A stretch of DNA of 64,000 nt from Ruegeria_C sp041537905 (GCF_041537905.1 NZ_JBGRUO010000013.1:62001-126000), one strand, 5' to 3'. Counted from the first letter of the stretch, positions 1-8,665 are shown. The notes: a model not told the origin generated them from the letters alone. Translations and numbers: made by a program.

Positions 1-1305
1 TTCGTAGATCATCGCGATCCGGGCGTCGCGGGTATATTGCGACATGCCCCATTCCTCGATGTAACCATGACCGCCATAGACCTGCTGGGCCTTCACGGTC
101 ATGTCGTAGCCTTCGTCGGTCAGGAAGCCCTTGATGACCGGGGTCAGCAACGAGATCAGGCCATCGGCGTCCTTGTCACCTTGGCGGTGCGCCTTGTCGA
201 GCATTGTCGCGCCCCACAGGATGAACGCGCGCCCGCCTTCGGCAAAGCTTTTCTGATCCAGCAGGCTGCGGCGGATATCGGGGTGCACGATCAGCGGATC
301 GGCCGGACCGTCAGGGTTTTTCGCGCCGGTCACGTCGCGGCCCTGCAGGCGGTCCTTGGCGTATTCCACGGCGTTCTGATAGGCGGCCTCGGCCTGGCTA
401 AGTCCCTGCATGCCCACGCCCAGACGGGCCTCGTTCATCATGGTGAACATGGCGCGCATGCCTTTGTGCTCTTCGCCCAGAAGGTAGCCGGTCGCCCCGT
501 CATAATTCATCACGCAGGTTGAGTTGCCATGAATGCCCATTTTCTCTTCGATATTGCCCACGGCGACGCCGTTGCGTTCACCCAGGCTGCCATCCTCGTT
601 CACCATGAATTTGGGAACGATGAAGAGCGATACGCCCTTGATCCCTTCAGGGCCGCCCACGATCTTGGCCAGCACCAGGTGGATGATGTTGTCAGCCATG
701 TCATGTTCGCCGGCAGAGATGAAAATCTTCTGGCCGGAAATCTTGTAGCTGCCATCCGCCTGCGGTTCCGCCTTGGTGCGCATCAGGCCCAGATCGGTGC
801 CGCAATGCGGTTCGGTCAGGTTCATGGTGCCGGTCCATTCACAGCTAACCATGTTGGGCAGATAGGTGTTTTTCTGCTCGTCGCTACCATGCGCCAGAAT
901 CGCCGATGCCGCGCCATGGGTCAGACCCTGATACATGGTGAAGGCCTGGTTGGTGGCCGAGAACATCTCACCCACAGCGGTGGCCAGAACATAGGGCATG
1001 TTCTGTCCGCCATATTCCTCAGGCATGTCCAGACCGGTCCAGCCGCCCTCTTTCATCTGCTCGAACGCGCCCTTGAAACCTTTGGGCGTGTAGACAATCC
1101 CGTTTTCCAGACGACAGCCTTCCTTGTCGCCAACCACGTTCAGCGGGTGCAGCACGTTGCTGGCGATCTTGCCAGCCTCTTCCAGGACGGCGCCGGTAAA
1201 ATCGGCCTCCAGCTCATTGTAGCCCGGAATGTCCGAGGTCGAGACGTTCAGCACATCATGGAGCACGAACTGGGCGTCTTTGGTGGGCGCGTTGTAGATT
1301 GGCAT
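1..1305 (-). CDS. Acyl-CoA dehydrogenase, C-terminus beyond window
   Basis: This flavoenzyme should introduce the alpha-beta double bond into an acyl-CoA thioester. The 435 visible residues start MPIYNAPTKDAQFVLHDVLN, as in the long (about 590-residue) acyl-CoA dehydrogenases of Rhodobacteraceae that include the DmdC type. The flavin/substrate loop TMNLTEPHCGTDLG lies near residues 160-173, and YGGHGYIEEWG precedes the edge. The last visible residues are IYE; in this superfamily the Glu of the IYEGT motif is the usual catalytic base, so the window is cut exactly there. The ATG has a GGAAG ribosome site 6 bases upstream. A MerR regulator ends 46 bp upstream on the same strand, which suggests one transcript. 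The substrate cannot be told from the sequence. Confidence 0.9.
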   Translation of the reverse strand, partial: MPIYNAPTKDAQFVLHDVLNVSTSDIPGYNELEADFTGAVLEEAGKIASNVLHPLNVVGDKEGCRLENGIVYTPKGFKGAFEQMKEGGWTGLDMPEEYGGQNMPYVLATAVGEMFSATNQAFTMYQGLTHGAASAILAHGSDEQKNTYLPNMVSCEWTGTMNLTEPHCGTDLGLMRTKAEPQADGSYKISGQKIFISAGEHDMADNIIHLVLAKIVGGPEGIKGVSLFIVPKFMVNEDGSLGERNGVAVGNIEEKMGIHGNSTCVMNYDGATGYLLGEEHKGMRAMFTMMNEARLGVGMQGLSQAEAAYQNAVEYAKDRLQGRDVTGAKNPDGPADPLIVHPDIRRSLLDQKSFAEGGRAFILWGATMLDKAHRQGDKDADGLISLLTPVIKGFLTDEGYDMTVKAQQVYGGHGYIEEWGMSQYTRDARIAMIYE

Positions 1306-1351
1306 GAGGGGCTTCCTTTTGGACTGGGCGACAATCTTCAGGGTGCTGAGA

Positions 1352-1753
1352 TCATTCGGCGGCTTTTTTTGTTTCTTCCATGGAGACGAGTATTTTTTCG
1401 CCCCATTTCAACTGGGCTTTCAGGTCGTCGATGGCCTGGGTCAGTTCTTCGCGCTGCGCTTCCATGTCGGCGAGGCGGTCATGTGCGATTTCATAAGTGC
1501 GGCGCATCTGAGTGTGTTGCTGGTCGCCAATGTGATAAAGGTCCAGCAACTGGCGGATCTGCTCAAGGCTGAAGCCGAATCGCTTGCCCCGCAGGATGAG
1601 TTTCAGCCGCGCGCGGTCGCGCTTGGTGAACAGGCGCTTCTGGCCATCCCGGATCGGAAACAGCAACTCCTTGGCTTCGTAGAAACGCAAGGTACGAGGC
1701 GTGACCTGATAGGCATCACACATCTCGCGAATTGTCATCGTGTCTTCTTGCAT
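1352..1753 (-). CDS. MerR family transcriptional regulator
   Basis: A 133-residue MerR-type regulator. The N-terminal winged helix-turn-helix carries VTPRTLRFYEAKELL near residues 17-31, followed by RGKRFGFSLEQIRQLLDLY, and the C-terminal half is a long dimerisation coiled coil. There is no cysteine pattern of a metal sensor, so a metal role is unlikely. It lies just upstream of, and in the same direction as, the acyl-CoA dehydrogenase, like MerR regulators that control acyl-CoA catabolism; that link is inference. A second ATG at codon 6 is an alternative start. A palindrome 76 bp upstream may be its own operator. Confidence 0.88.
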   Translation of the reverse strand: MQEDTMTIREMCDAYQVTPRTLRFYEAKELLFPIRDGQKRLFTKRDRARLKLILRGKRFGFSLEQIRQLLDLYHIGDQQHTQMRRTYEIAHDRLADMEAQREELTQAIDDLKAQLKWGEKILVSMEETKKAAE

Positions 1754-1828
1754 CGTCTCAGACTCTCAAACTAAACAAACTGTGCATCCCCGAGGTGCGT
1801 AGCCTGCGGGCGCAATACAACACCAGCT

Positions 1829-1842
1829 TTACGTTTACGTAA
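1829..1842. promoter_or_regulatory. Candidate MerR operator (inverted repeat)
   Basis: TTACGT-TT-ACGTAA is a perfect inverted repeat with a 2-bp centre. It lies 76 bp upstream of the first MerR gene in the otherwise gene-free 299-bp stretch 1754-2052. Short inverted repeats between promoter elements are typical MerR-family sites. No promoter was clearly identified around it. Apart from this site I see nothing else in the stretch. Confidence 0.4.
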
Positions 1843-2052
1843 GCGAAACGCTACGTCACTTAAAATGCTGACGTCGGATCAAGTTGGGTGACCCGAAACG
1901 GAGCATGCTCCACCCGCAAAATTTCCAAAATAAAATCAATGCGTAAACTCGAATCCGGTGTGATCTGGGGCCGATTCTCGTTTTTCAATTTGCGGCAAGG
2001 GCTGCATTGATCTGTGGTATTGCCTCTGATCAATGCAGGCCGATCAGAGCAT

Positions 2053-2421
2053 TTACTCCAGCAGATTGGCCGTTTGATCCCGCAGGCGTATCAACTCGTC
2101 CATGGCGTCATGCAGTTGCTGGCTCTGTTTGCGAAGCTCGCCCAGCTGTCGGTCGGCCATCTCGACAAAAGTCGCCATCTGCACCTGGTCGCCCTTGTCT
2201 TCGTAGATCAGCAGCCACTGACGAATGTCTTCCAGGGCAAATCCGCAACGCCGCCCGCGCATGATCAGTTCCATGCGCGCCACTTCGCGGGGCCTGTAAT
2301 ATCTGGATCGCCCCTCGCGATCAGGCTGCAGGAGTTCGATATATTCGTAATATCGTAAAGTGCGTGGCGTCACATCGAACTTGGCACACATTTCCTTGAA
2401 TGACAGACGCGTCTCGGTCAT
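2053..2421 (-). CDS. MerR family transcriptional regulator
   Basis: A second, 122-residue MerR regulator, related to the one at 1352-1753. The DNA-binding part shows FDVTPRTLRYYEYIELLQP near residues 15-33 and MRGRRCGFALEDIRQWL near residues 54-70. The C-terminal half is helical, with heptad-like Leu and Met, and should form the dimer coiled coil. It is divergent from the thioesterase gene at 2513, with 91 bp between the start codons, so it may control that gene or itself. An imperfectly placed inverted repeat sits in this gap. The effector is unknown. Confidence 0.87.
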   Translation of the reverse strand: MTETRLSFKEMCAKFDVTPRTLRYYEYIELLQPDREGRSRYYRPREVARMELIMRGRRCGFALEDIRQWLLIYEDKGDQVQMATFVEMADRQLGELRKQSQQLHDAMDELIRLRDQTANLLE

Positions 2422-2438
2422 CGATATTCTCCCTGAAT

Positions 2439-2452
2439 CGCAACCTATTGCG
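2439..2452. promoter_or_regulatory. Candidate operator between MerR gene and thioesterase
   Basis: CGCAA-CCTA-TTGCG forms an inverted repeat with 5-bp arms, 18 bp upstream of the MerR gene start and 61 bp before the divergent thioesterase. Position suggests a MerR site serving both genes. The arms are short, so chance is possible. Confidence 0.28.
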
Positions 2453-2512
2453 TCGTTTGTTTCTGCGCAACAGTTGGACTTGCTCTTTTGCGATCAGCCA
2501 CATCATAAAGGG

Positions 2513-2956
2513 ATGACAATCAGATTGGGGACACAATTGGTTCAGAGCGCCAAACTCGCGAAACAGTTCATCGAGGCGATCCCGCATGCGCAGGCGCTGG
2601 GACTGGAACTGGTTCATATTGGCCAGGGGCAGGCTGAGATAACGATGCCCTACAAGCCGGAGCTGGTGGGCGACCCGCGAAACGGGGTTGTGCATGGTGG
2701 CGCGGTTTCGGCACAGATGGACACTTGTTGCGGCGCCGCGGTCATGTGCCACCCTGATGGCCCGAGCGGGACGGCCACGATCGATTTGCGTATCGACTAT
2801 ATGCGCGGCGCCAATCCCGGCCAGACGATCACCGCCAAGGCGACCTGCTATCACATCACCCGCAATGTGGCCTTTGTCCGGGCCGTGGCGACCGATGAGG
2901 ATGTGGACAACCCTGTCGCCACCGCGACCGGTGCCTTCACGGTCGAGGGGCTCTGA
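2513..2956 (+). CDS. PaaI-family hotdog-fold thioesterase
   Basis: A 147-residue acyl-CoA thioesterase of the PaaI/4HBT type. The hallmark hotdog helix region reads GVVHGGAVSAQMDTCCG, and the later strand TATIDLRIDYMRGA follows, as in the family. The ATG at 2513 has an AAAGGG ribosome site; the open frame continues upstream, but those codons overlap the divergent regulator and lack a ribosome site. The stop overlaps the next gene by one base (TGATG), so the two thioesterases are translationally coupled. The likely role is hydrolysis of a CoA thioester, perhaps recovering CoA from stalled intermediates; the substrate is unknown. Confidence 0.85.
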   Translation: MTIRLGTQLVQSAKLAKQFIEAIPHAQALGLELVHIGQGQAEITMPYKPELVGDPRNGVVHGGAVSAQMDTCCGAAVMCHPDGPSGTATIDLRIDYMRGANPGQTITAKATCYHITRNVAFVRAVATDEDVDNPVATATGAFTVEGL

Positions 2957-3480
2957 TGGCCCGCGCGCGCCCTGAACCGATGCATGTGGTGAAACAGCGT
3001 CGCGATGCGGCGTTTATGGCGCTGGTTGATGGCATTCCCTATGCGCAATTCCTGGGTATTACCGCTGAACGTCGGGGGGACGAGCTGACCGGAGTGCTGA
3101 ATTATGATGAAAAGCTCATTGGCAATCCTTTTCTGCCCGCTTTGCATGGCGGCGTGATCTCGGCCTTCCTGGAAAACACCGCGATCATGACCTTGGCGTG
3201 GCAGCATTTTCTGCCGCTGGTCGAGGACGGGCACATGAAAATCGAGGACCTGACGCTGGAGAATATTCCCGGCTTTCCCAAAACCATCGACTTCACCGTC
3301 GACTATCTGCGCACGGGCCTGCCGCGCGATGCCTATGCGCGCGCTTGGGTCGGGCGGGCCGGTCGCCGCTACGCCACGGTGCGGGTCGAGGCGTGGCAGG
3401 ATTCGCACGCCAAACCCTTCGCGCAGGGATCCGGGCATTTCCTGATGCCCCAGCCCAAGGGGGGCGAGGCCGCGCCGTGA
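2956..3480 (+). CDS. PaaI-family hotdog-fold thioesterase, second copy
   Basis: A 174-residue hotdog protein next to another of the same superfamily. Typical elements are NPFLPALHGGVISAFLENTA and the strand TIDFTVDYLRTGLP. The two are divergent paralogues rather than a recent duplication, since little beyond the fold motifs matches. Its ATG overlaps the stop of the first thioesterase, and its own stop overlaps the GTG start of the MATE gene, so the three form one operon. Pairing with an exporter is unusual and may be only a housekeeping arrangement. Confidence 0.82.
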   Translation: MARARPEPMHVVKQRRDAAFMALVDGIPYAQFLGITAERRGDELTGVLNYDEKLIGNPFLPALHGGVISAFLENTAIMTLAWQHFLPLVEDGHMKIEDLTLENIPGFPKTIDFTVDYLRTGLPRDAYARAWVGRAGRRYATVRVEAWQDSHAKPFAQGSGHFLMPQPKGGEAAP

Positions 3481-4796
3481 GCGACCCGCGCGCGCCGATC
3501 ACCCACCGCCGGGTGCTGTCCATCGCGGTGCCCATCGTTCTGTCCAATGCGACCGTGCCCATTCTGGGCGCCGTTGATACCGGCGTCGTCGGGCAGATGG
3601 GACAGGCCGCACCGATCGGTGCGGTGGGAATCGGTGCGGTGATCCTGGCGACGATCTACTGGATTTTCGGCTTCCTGCGGATGGGCACGACGGGTCTGGC
3701 GGCGCAGGCGCGCGGGGCAGGGGACAGTGCTGAAACCGGCGCGTTACTGATGCGCGGCGTGATGCTGGGCGGGGCGGCCGGGCTGGTCTTCATTCTGGCG
3801 CAGGCCGCGATCTTCTGGGGCGCGTTTGGTCTCGCCCCGGCAAGCGCCGAGGTCGAATCTCTGGCCCGGCAATACTTGTCGATCCGCATCTGGGGCGCGC
3901 CTGCGACCATTGCGCTATATGCGGTGACCGGCTGGCTGATCGCGGTCGAGCGGACGCGCGGCGTGTTCGTGCTGCAGCTCTGGATGAACGGGCTCAATAT
4001 CGTGTTGGATCTGTGGTTCGTGCTGGGCCTTGGCTGGGGGGTCGAAGGGGTCGCCATCGCCACGCTGATCGCGGAATGGACCGGGATCGCGCTGGGCCTG
4101 TGGCTGTGCCGCGAGGCGTTTGCGGGGGATCAATGGCGGGACTGGGCGCGGGTTTTCGATCCCGTGCGATTGCGGCGGATGATGCAGGTAAACGCAGATA
4201 TCATGGTGCGTTCGGTGCTGCTGACAGGGTCGTTCACCACCTTCCTGTTTGTTGGCGCTGATCTGGGCGATGTGACGCTGGCGGCCAATCAGGTGCTGCT
4301 GCAATTCCTGGAAATTACCGCCTTTGCGCTGGATGGTTTTGCCTTTTCAGCCGAGGCGCTGGTGGGCGGGGCGGTTGGCGCCAAGTCGCGCCAGGACCTG
4401 CGCCGCTCTGCCATCATCGCCTCGCAATGGGGCGTCGCCGGGTCGGTCTTGCTGGCGCTGTTCTTCTGGCTGGCCGGGCCATCGCTGATCGATCTGATGG
4501 CCACATCGCCCGAGGTGCGGGCGGCGGGGCGCGAATATCTCTGGTGGGCAGCGCTTGCCCCGGTGATCGGTGTCGCAAGCTGGATGTTCGATGGTATCTA
4601 CATTGGCGCCACATGGACCCGCGAGATGCGCAACGCGATGCTGGTCTCGGTCGCGGTCTATGTGGCGGCGCTGCTGGCACTGGTGCCGCTGCTGGGCAAT
4701 CACGGGCTCTGGGCGGCGCTGATGGTGCTCAACATCATGCGCGGCGTGACGCTGGGCCTGCGCTATCCAAGGTTGGAGGCGCAGGTCAGCGCCTAA
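3477..4796 (+). CDS. MATE family efflux transporter (DinF-like)
   Basis: A 439-residue inner-membrane protein with about 12 hydrophobic segments, the usual MATE length. The N-terminal part RRVLSIAVPIVLSNATVPIL and VDTGVVGQMG match the DinF branch of cation-coupled multidrug exporters. I chose the GTG at 3477, which overlaps the preceding stop (GTGA), although the frame is open further upstream over the thioesterase gene; the hydrophobic domain starts just after this codon. It converges on arsC with a 4-bp overlap of stop codons. The exported compound is unknown. Confidence 0.87.
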   Translation: MSDPRAPITHRRVLSIAVPIVLSNATVPILGAVDTGVVGQMGQAAPIGAVGIGAVILATIYWIFGFLRMGTTGLAAQARGAGDSAETGALLMRGVMLGGAAGLVFILAQAAIFWGAFGLAPASAEVESLARQYLSIRIWGAPATIALYAVTGWLIAVERTRGVFVLQLWMNGLNIVLDLWFVLGLGWGVEGVAIATLIAEWTGIALGLWLCREAFAGDQWRDWARVFDPVRLRRMMQVNADIMVRSVLLTGSFTTFLFVGADLGDVTLAANQVLLQFLEITAFALDGFAFSAEALVGGAVGAKSRQDLRRSAIIASQWGVAGSVLLALFFWLAGPSLIDLMATSPEVRAAGREYLWWAALAPVIGVASWMFDGIYIGATWTREMRNAMLVSVAVYVAALLALVPLLGNHGLWAALMVLNIMRGVTLGLRYPRLEAQVSA

Positions 4797-5143
4797 AGCA
4801 GGTCAAGCAGCGCCTCAGTCGGGCGACCGATGACCGCGCGGTCGCCGCACATGGCCAAAGGCCGTTCGATCAGGATCGGGTTCTCTGCCATGGCGGCCAG
4901 AAGCACCTCGTCGGGGTCCTGCTTGGACAGACCCAGTTCTTTGAACCGCGCCTCGCCGGTCCGCATCATGGTGATGACCGGCGGGGTTCCAAGCGCCTGT
5001 TGCACCTGCCGCAACTCATCCAGACTGGGCGCGTCATCGAGATACTTCCGAACCCTCAGCGATGCGCCGTGCTCCTCCAGCAGGGCCAGCCCTGCGCGGG
5101 ATTTTGAGCATCTGGGATTGTGCCAATATTCTATGTCAGCCAT
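4793..5143 (-). CDS. arsC: ArsC-family reductase (arsenate reductase, glutaredoxin type)
   Basis: A 116-residue thioredoxin-fold protein. IEYWHNPRCSKSRAGL puts the nucleophilic Cys at residue 12, within the CxxSR-type motif of glutaredoxin-coupled arsenate reductases. Later come PPVITMMRT and the conserved NPILIERPL with its Arg, which binds arsenate in the family. Its ATG lies inside the end of pyrD (13-bp overlap), so it is probably translated from the pyrD transcript. No ars regulator or arsenite exporter is nearby, so a general role in arsenate or disulfide chemistry is possible. Confidence 0.85.
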   Translation of the reverse strand: MADIEYWHNPRCSKSRAGLALLEEHGASLRVRKYLDDAPSLDELRQVQQALGTPPVITMMRTGEARFKELGLSKQDPDEVLLAAMAENPILIERPLAMCGDRAVIGRPTEALLDLL

Positions 5144-6192
5144 TCGTCCCTCCCGGTTCCGACCGCCTCAGATACATTTGCAAACCCGTCGCGCTGCAGG
5201 CGCTGGTCCAGTCCCTGCGCGATCTCCTGCACCAGCGACAGCCCGTGATAGACCAGCGCGGTGTAAAGTTGCACGGCCGAGGCCCCCGCGCGAATCTTGG
5301 CATAGGCCTCATCCGCCGAGGATATGCCGCCCACACCGATCAGCGGCACGCGGCCCTCGGTCGCCATGCTGAGCCGGGCCAGCACGCGGGTCGCGCGTTC
5401 AAACAGCGGTTTGCCGGACAACCCGCCTGCAACATCGCGGTGCCGCTCATGCACGTCGTCGCGTGAAAGGGTGGTGTTGGTGGCGATGATTGCGTCAATG
5501 CCGGTCTCAAGCGCAACCTCGGCCACATCGCGAATCTCATCCTCGGTCAGGTCCGGCGCGATCTTGAGAAAGACCGGGATGTGTCGCGACAGGCCATCCC
5601 GCGCGGCCAGCACACCGGTCAGCAGCGCCGACAAGGCGGCCTTGCCCTGCAGATCGCGCAGTTTCTCGGTGTTGGGGGAGGAGACATTGACCGTCGCGAA
5701 GTCCAGATGCGGGCCGCAATGGGACAGCACGGTCGCAAAATCGGCGGGCCGGTCGCTGCTGTCCTTGTTGGCGCCGAGATTAAGGCCGATCACCGCGTCG
5801 CGCGGGCGCTGTGACAGGCGGCGCTCGATAGGCTCCATGCCTTCATTGTTGAAGCCAAAGCGGTTGATCGCGGCGTGATGTTCGGTCAGGCGGAACAGGC
5901 GCGGTTTGGGATTGCCCTGCTGCGGGCGCGGCGTTGCAGCGCCCACCTCGACAAAGCCGAAACCGGCGCGCGAGAGCGGGCCGAGCACTTCGGCATTCTT
6001 GTCATAACCTGCGGCCAGCCCTACCGGGTTCGGCAGGTCGAGACCGGCAAGCTGCGTGTGCAGACGGGGCGAGGTCACCGGGCCGGGCGCGGCCCCAAGT
6101 CCCAATTTCAGCGCCTTGATCGACAGCCCATGCGCGGTTTCGGGGTCGAGCCGGTGCAGGGCGGCCAGCCCCAGTTTCTCGATCACGCTCAT
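5131..6192 (-). CDS. pyrD: Dihydroorotate dehydrogenase (quinone), class 2
   Basis: It oxidises dihydroorotate to orotate at the inner membrane, passing electrons through FMN to quinone in pyrimidine synthesis. The 353 residues match class 2 length. Visible motifs are NPVGLAAGYDKNAE, GNPKPRLFRL, INRFGFNNEGM, the catalytic-serine segment NVSSPNTEKLR, and the phosphate loop LIGVGGISSADEAY. The N-terminal MSVIEKLGLAALHRLDPETAH gives the amphipathic membrane-association helices. The ATG overlaps the stop of the DUF1330 gene (ATGA). Position within a run of overlapping genes suggests one operon from 6955 to 4793. Confidence 0.95.
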   Translation of the reverse strand: MSVIEKLGLAALHRLDPETAHGLSIKALKLGLGAAPGPVTSPRLHTQLAGLDLPNPVGLAAGYDKNAEVLGPLSRAGFGFVEVGAATPRPQQGNPKPRLFRLTEHHAAINRFGFNNEGMEPIERRLSQRPRDAVIGLNLGANKDSSDRPADFATVLSHCGPHLDFATVNVSSPNTEKLRDLQGKAALSALLTGVLAARDGLSRHIPVFLKIAPDLTEDEIRDVAEVALETGIDAIIATNTTLSRDDVHERHRDVAGGLSGKPLFERATRVLARLSMATEGRVPLIGVGGISSADEAYAKIRAGASAVQLYTALVYHGLSLVQEIAQGLDQRLQRDGFANVSEAVGTGRDEWLT

Positions 6193-6620
6193 CCGAAGGC
6201 CGCCCCGCTGCCATTGGGCGCGCAACGGATCAGGCGCGAGGTTTCAACCGCAGCCTGTCGGTGGATCACCGCGCGCTGGTAATCGGGATCGCTCACCATT
6301 TGCAGAAAGGCGTTGGCGGTGGGGTAGCGCACGATAAAGATCGCGTCCCAGCGTTCGTCCTCGGGGCCGATCAGCACGGATTCAAACCCGCCGCGCCAGA
6401 CAATCGCGCCGCCCACCCGTGACAGGATCGGCGCGGTCTCTGCGCCATATCGCGCATAAGCCTTTGCCCCGCTCAGGCCCGCTTCTGCCAGATCATGCCC
6501 TGCGGGATAGGTTGCGCTGCCGCGGAACTGCACGAGGTTCAGCATCTCGATCGGCTGATCTCGGTCGAGCGCCTTGAAGGCCTCGAACTGGGCGCGCTCG
6601 GGGTCGATAAAGCGGGTCAT
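6189..6620 (-). CDS. DUF1330 family protein
   Basis: A 143-residue protein of the small ferredoxin-like alpha/beta-barrel group DUF1330. Typical pieces are QPIEMLNLVQFR near the start, YARYGAETAPILSRVGG, and WDAIFIVRYPTANAFLQMVSDPDYQ near the end. No catalytic role is established for the family. The ATG at 6620 overlaps the stop of the DUF952 gene by 4 bases, and its own stop overlaps pyrD, so it is an internal operon gene. The frame is open further upstream but without a better start. Confidence 0.8.
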   Translation of the reverse strand: MTRFIDPERAQFEAFKALDRDQPIEMLNLVQFRGSATYPAGHDLAEAGLSGAKAYARYGAETAPILSRVGGAIVWRGGFESVLIGPEDERWDAIFIVRYPTANAFLQMVSDPDYQRAVIHRQAAVETSRLIRCAPNGSGAAFG

Positions 6621-6955
6621 GTCATGCGCTCGGGAAAGCTGTGGCCTGCCTCGGTCAGGGGCAGCGGCTCGCACCAGATCACATCGGACATTCTGAGCGC
6701 GCGATAGAGATGTGGAAAGAGAGCGTTCCCCCGCGACACCTCCCATTTCAGGTCATCGCCCATGGCATCGTCATCGCAAGCCAGCAGGACCAGGCCTGTT
6801 TCGCCCGCAAAGTGCTTTGCCGCCGTTTCGCGCGCCTGAGCGGCAGTCGAGAAATGCACATAGCCATCGGCCAGATCGATGGGCGCACCGGCGGTTTCAC
6901 CAGCGTCTTGCAAGGCGGACCATTCATCCGCGCGGAAAATCTTGTAGATCAGCAT
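6617..6955 (-). CDS. DUF952 family protein
   Basis: A 112-residue protein of the DUF952 family, which resembles the ADP-ribosyltransferase-like fold in sequence databases but lacks a proven activity. MLIYKIFRADEWSAL and DGYVHFSTAAQARETAAKHF are the family signatures, followed by LKWEVSRGNALFPHLYRAL. I start it at the ATG at 6955; the longer frame upstream lacks a ribosome site and runs into the promoter region of the divergent nucleotidase. It is first of four overlapping minus-strand genes ending with arsC. Confidence 0.8.
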   Translation of the reverse strand: MLIYKIFRADEWSALQDAGETAGAPIDLADGYVHFSTAAQARETAAKHFAGETGLVLLACDDDAMGDDLKWEVSRGNALFPHLYRALRMSDVIWCEPLPLTEAGHSFPERMT

Positions 6956-7075
6956 GGCTGCGGTGATGCCGTGCGTGTGACGGGGAATCAAGCGGCATTT
7001 TCCCGCTATCTCCCCTTTGACTCCGGTCGCGGTCCGGCGCACCATCCATGCCAATCAACAACTGGGAGTATAACG

Positions 7076-8659
7076 ATGCTGACGCGCTTTCTGACATCGG
7101 TTGCCGTGCTCGGCCTGACAGCGGGGATTGCCTCTGCCGACTACAAGCTGACCATCCTGCACACCAACGACATTCACAGCCGCATTGAATCCATCAACAA
7201 ATACGATTCCACCTGCGATGCCGAAGATGAGAGCGCGGGCGAGTGCTTTGGCGGCGTGGCCCGGATCAAATCCATGGTGGATGCACGTCGCGATGCGCTT
7301 GCCGGCGAGAACGTATTGCTGTTGGATGCCGGCGACCCCTTTCAGGGCTCGCTTTTCTACACCACCTACAAGGGTGCCGCAGAGGCCGAGTTCATGGAGG
7401 CGATTGGCTATGACGTGATGGCGGTCGGCAACCATGAATTTGACGACGGTCCCGAGGGACTTGCCACCTTCATCGATGCGGTGAGCTTTCCGGTGATCTC
7501 CGGCAATCTCGATCTGTCATCTTCTGCGGAGTTGAAAGACAAGGTTGGAAACCACGTCGTGCTCGATATCGGGGGTCAGAAAATCGGCATCGTGTCCGCG
7601 CTTGCGACCGATACGGTGGATACCTCCAGCCCCGGCAAGGACGTCGTTTTTCAGGATGAGATCGACAGCCTGTCGGCGGATGTCGCTGCATTGCAGGATG
7701 AAGGCGTCGACATCGTCATCGCGCTGACCCATGTCGGACTGGCGAAGGACCTTGAGATAGCGGAAAAGGTTCCGGGGCTTGATCTGGTGGTCGGGGGGCA
7801 TTCTCACACGTTGCTGTCCAATCAGGACGAGGATGCAGCAGGTGCGTATCCGGCGATGGTGGGCGATGTGCCGGTGGTGCAGGCCTATGCCTATTCGAAA
7901 TACCTGGGCGAGATCACCCTGACCTTCGATGACGATGGCAATCTGATTTCGGCTGAAGGCGAACCGATCCTTCTGGATGCGTCGGTGGAGCCTGATGCCG
8001 ACATCGCGGCGCGCGTCGCGGAGATGGGCGCACCGATTGAAGAGATGAAGCAACGGGTTGTTGCCAGCACCGCCGATTCGGTTGAAGGAAACCGTGATGT
8101 CTGCCGGGTGCAGGAATGTGCCATGGGCAATCTTGTGGCCGATGCGATGCTGGATCGGGTCGCCGATCAGGGCGTGACCATTGCCATCGCCAATGCCGGC
8201 GGTCTGCGCGCTTCGATCGATCCCGGCGAGGTGACGATGGGCGAGGTGCTGACCGTGCTGCCCTTCCAGAACACCCTGTCGACCTTCGAGATAAGCGGCC
8301 AGGGTGTCATTGATGCGCTGGAAAACGGCGTCAGTCAGGTGGAAGAGGTCAAGGGCCGGTTCCCACAAGTGGCGGGCCTGAGTTTCACATGGGACCCGTC
8401 GGCGGCGCCCAACGAAGGGCGGATCACCGAAGTGATGGTGGCTGGCGCCGATGGTTTCACGCCGATTGATCCGGCGCAAACCTATCTGGTCGTGACCAAC
8501 AACTACGTCCGCAATGGCGGCGACGGCTATAAGGTCTTCTCGGGCGACGACAAGAATGCTTATGATTTCGGCCCTGATCTGGCGGATGTGACGGCAGAAT
8601 ATCTGGCGGCGAACTCGCCTTACCAGCCGTACACGGACGGCCGTATCAAACAAAAGTAA
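7076..8659 (+). CDS. Secreted bifunctional metallophosphatase / 5'-nucleotidase
   Basis: A 527-residue periplasmic nucleotidase of the UshA type. The first 22 residues, ending ASA, form a Sec signal peptide. The N-terminal metallophosphoesterase domain holds the metal motifs LHTNDIHSR, DAGDPFQGS, GNHEFDDG, THVGLAKD and GGHSH. The C-terminal 5'-nucleotidase domain has AIANAGGLRASIDPG, VLPFQNTL and NNYVRNGGDGY, which in the family stacks the base. It should release phosphate and nucleosides from external nucleotides. The ATG has GGGAG upstream. Four cysteines near residues 43-60 and 340-350 could form disulfides. Confidence 0.92.
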   Translation: MLTRFLTSVAVLGLTAGIASADYKLTILHTNDIHSRIESINKYDSTCDAEDESAGECFGGVARIKSMVDARRDALAGENVLLLDAGDPFQGSLFYTTYKGAAEAEFMEAIGYDVMAVGNHEFDDGPEGLATFIDAVSFPVISGNLDLSSSAELKDKVGNHVVLDIGGQKIGIVSALATDTVDTSSPGKDVVFQDEIDSLSADVAALQDEGVDIVIALTHVGLAKDLEIAEKVPGLDLVVGGHSHTLLSNQDEDAAGAYPAMVGDVPVVQAYAYSKYLGEITLTFDDDGNLISAEGEPILLDASVEPDADIAARVAEMGAPIEEMKQRVVASTADSVEGNRDVCRVQECAMGNLVADAMLDRVADQGVTIAIANAGGLRASIDPGEVTMGEVLTVLPFQNTLSTFEISGQGVIDALENGVSQVEEVKGRFPQVAGLSFTWDPSAAPNEGRITEVMVAGADGFTPIDPAQTYLVVTNNYVRNGGDGYKVFSGDDKNAYDFGPDLADVTAEYLAANSPYQPYTDGRIKQK

Positions 8660-8665
8660 ACACCC

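Noticed and set aside
529..1572. Long plus-strand frame over the acyl-CoA dehydrogenase gene
   Set aside because: The opposite strand encodes a clear acyl-CoA dehydrogenase with conserved motifs; this frame is the antisense shadow of a high-GC gene.
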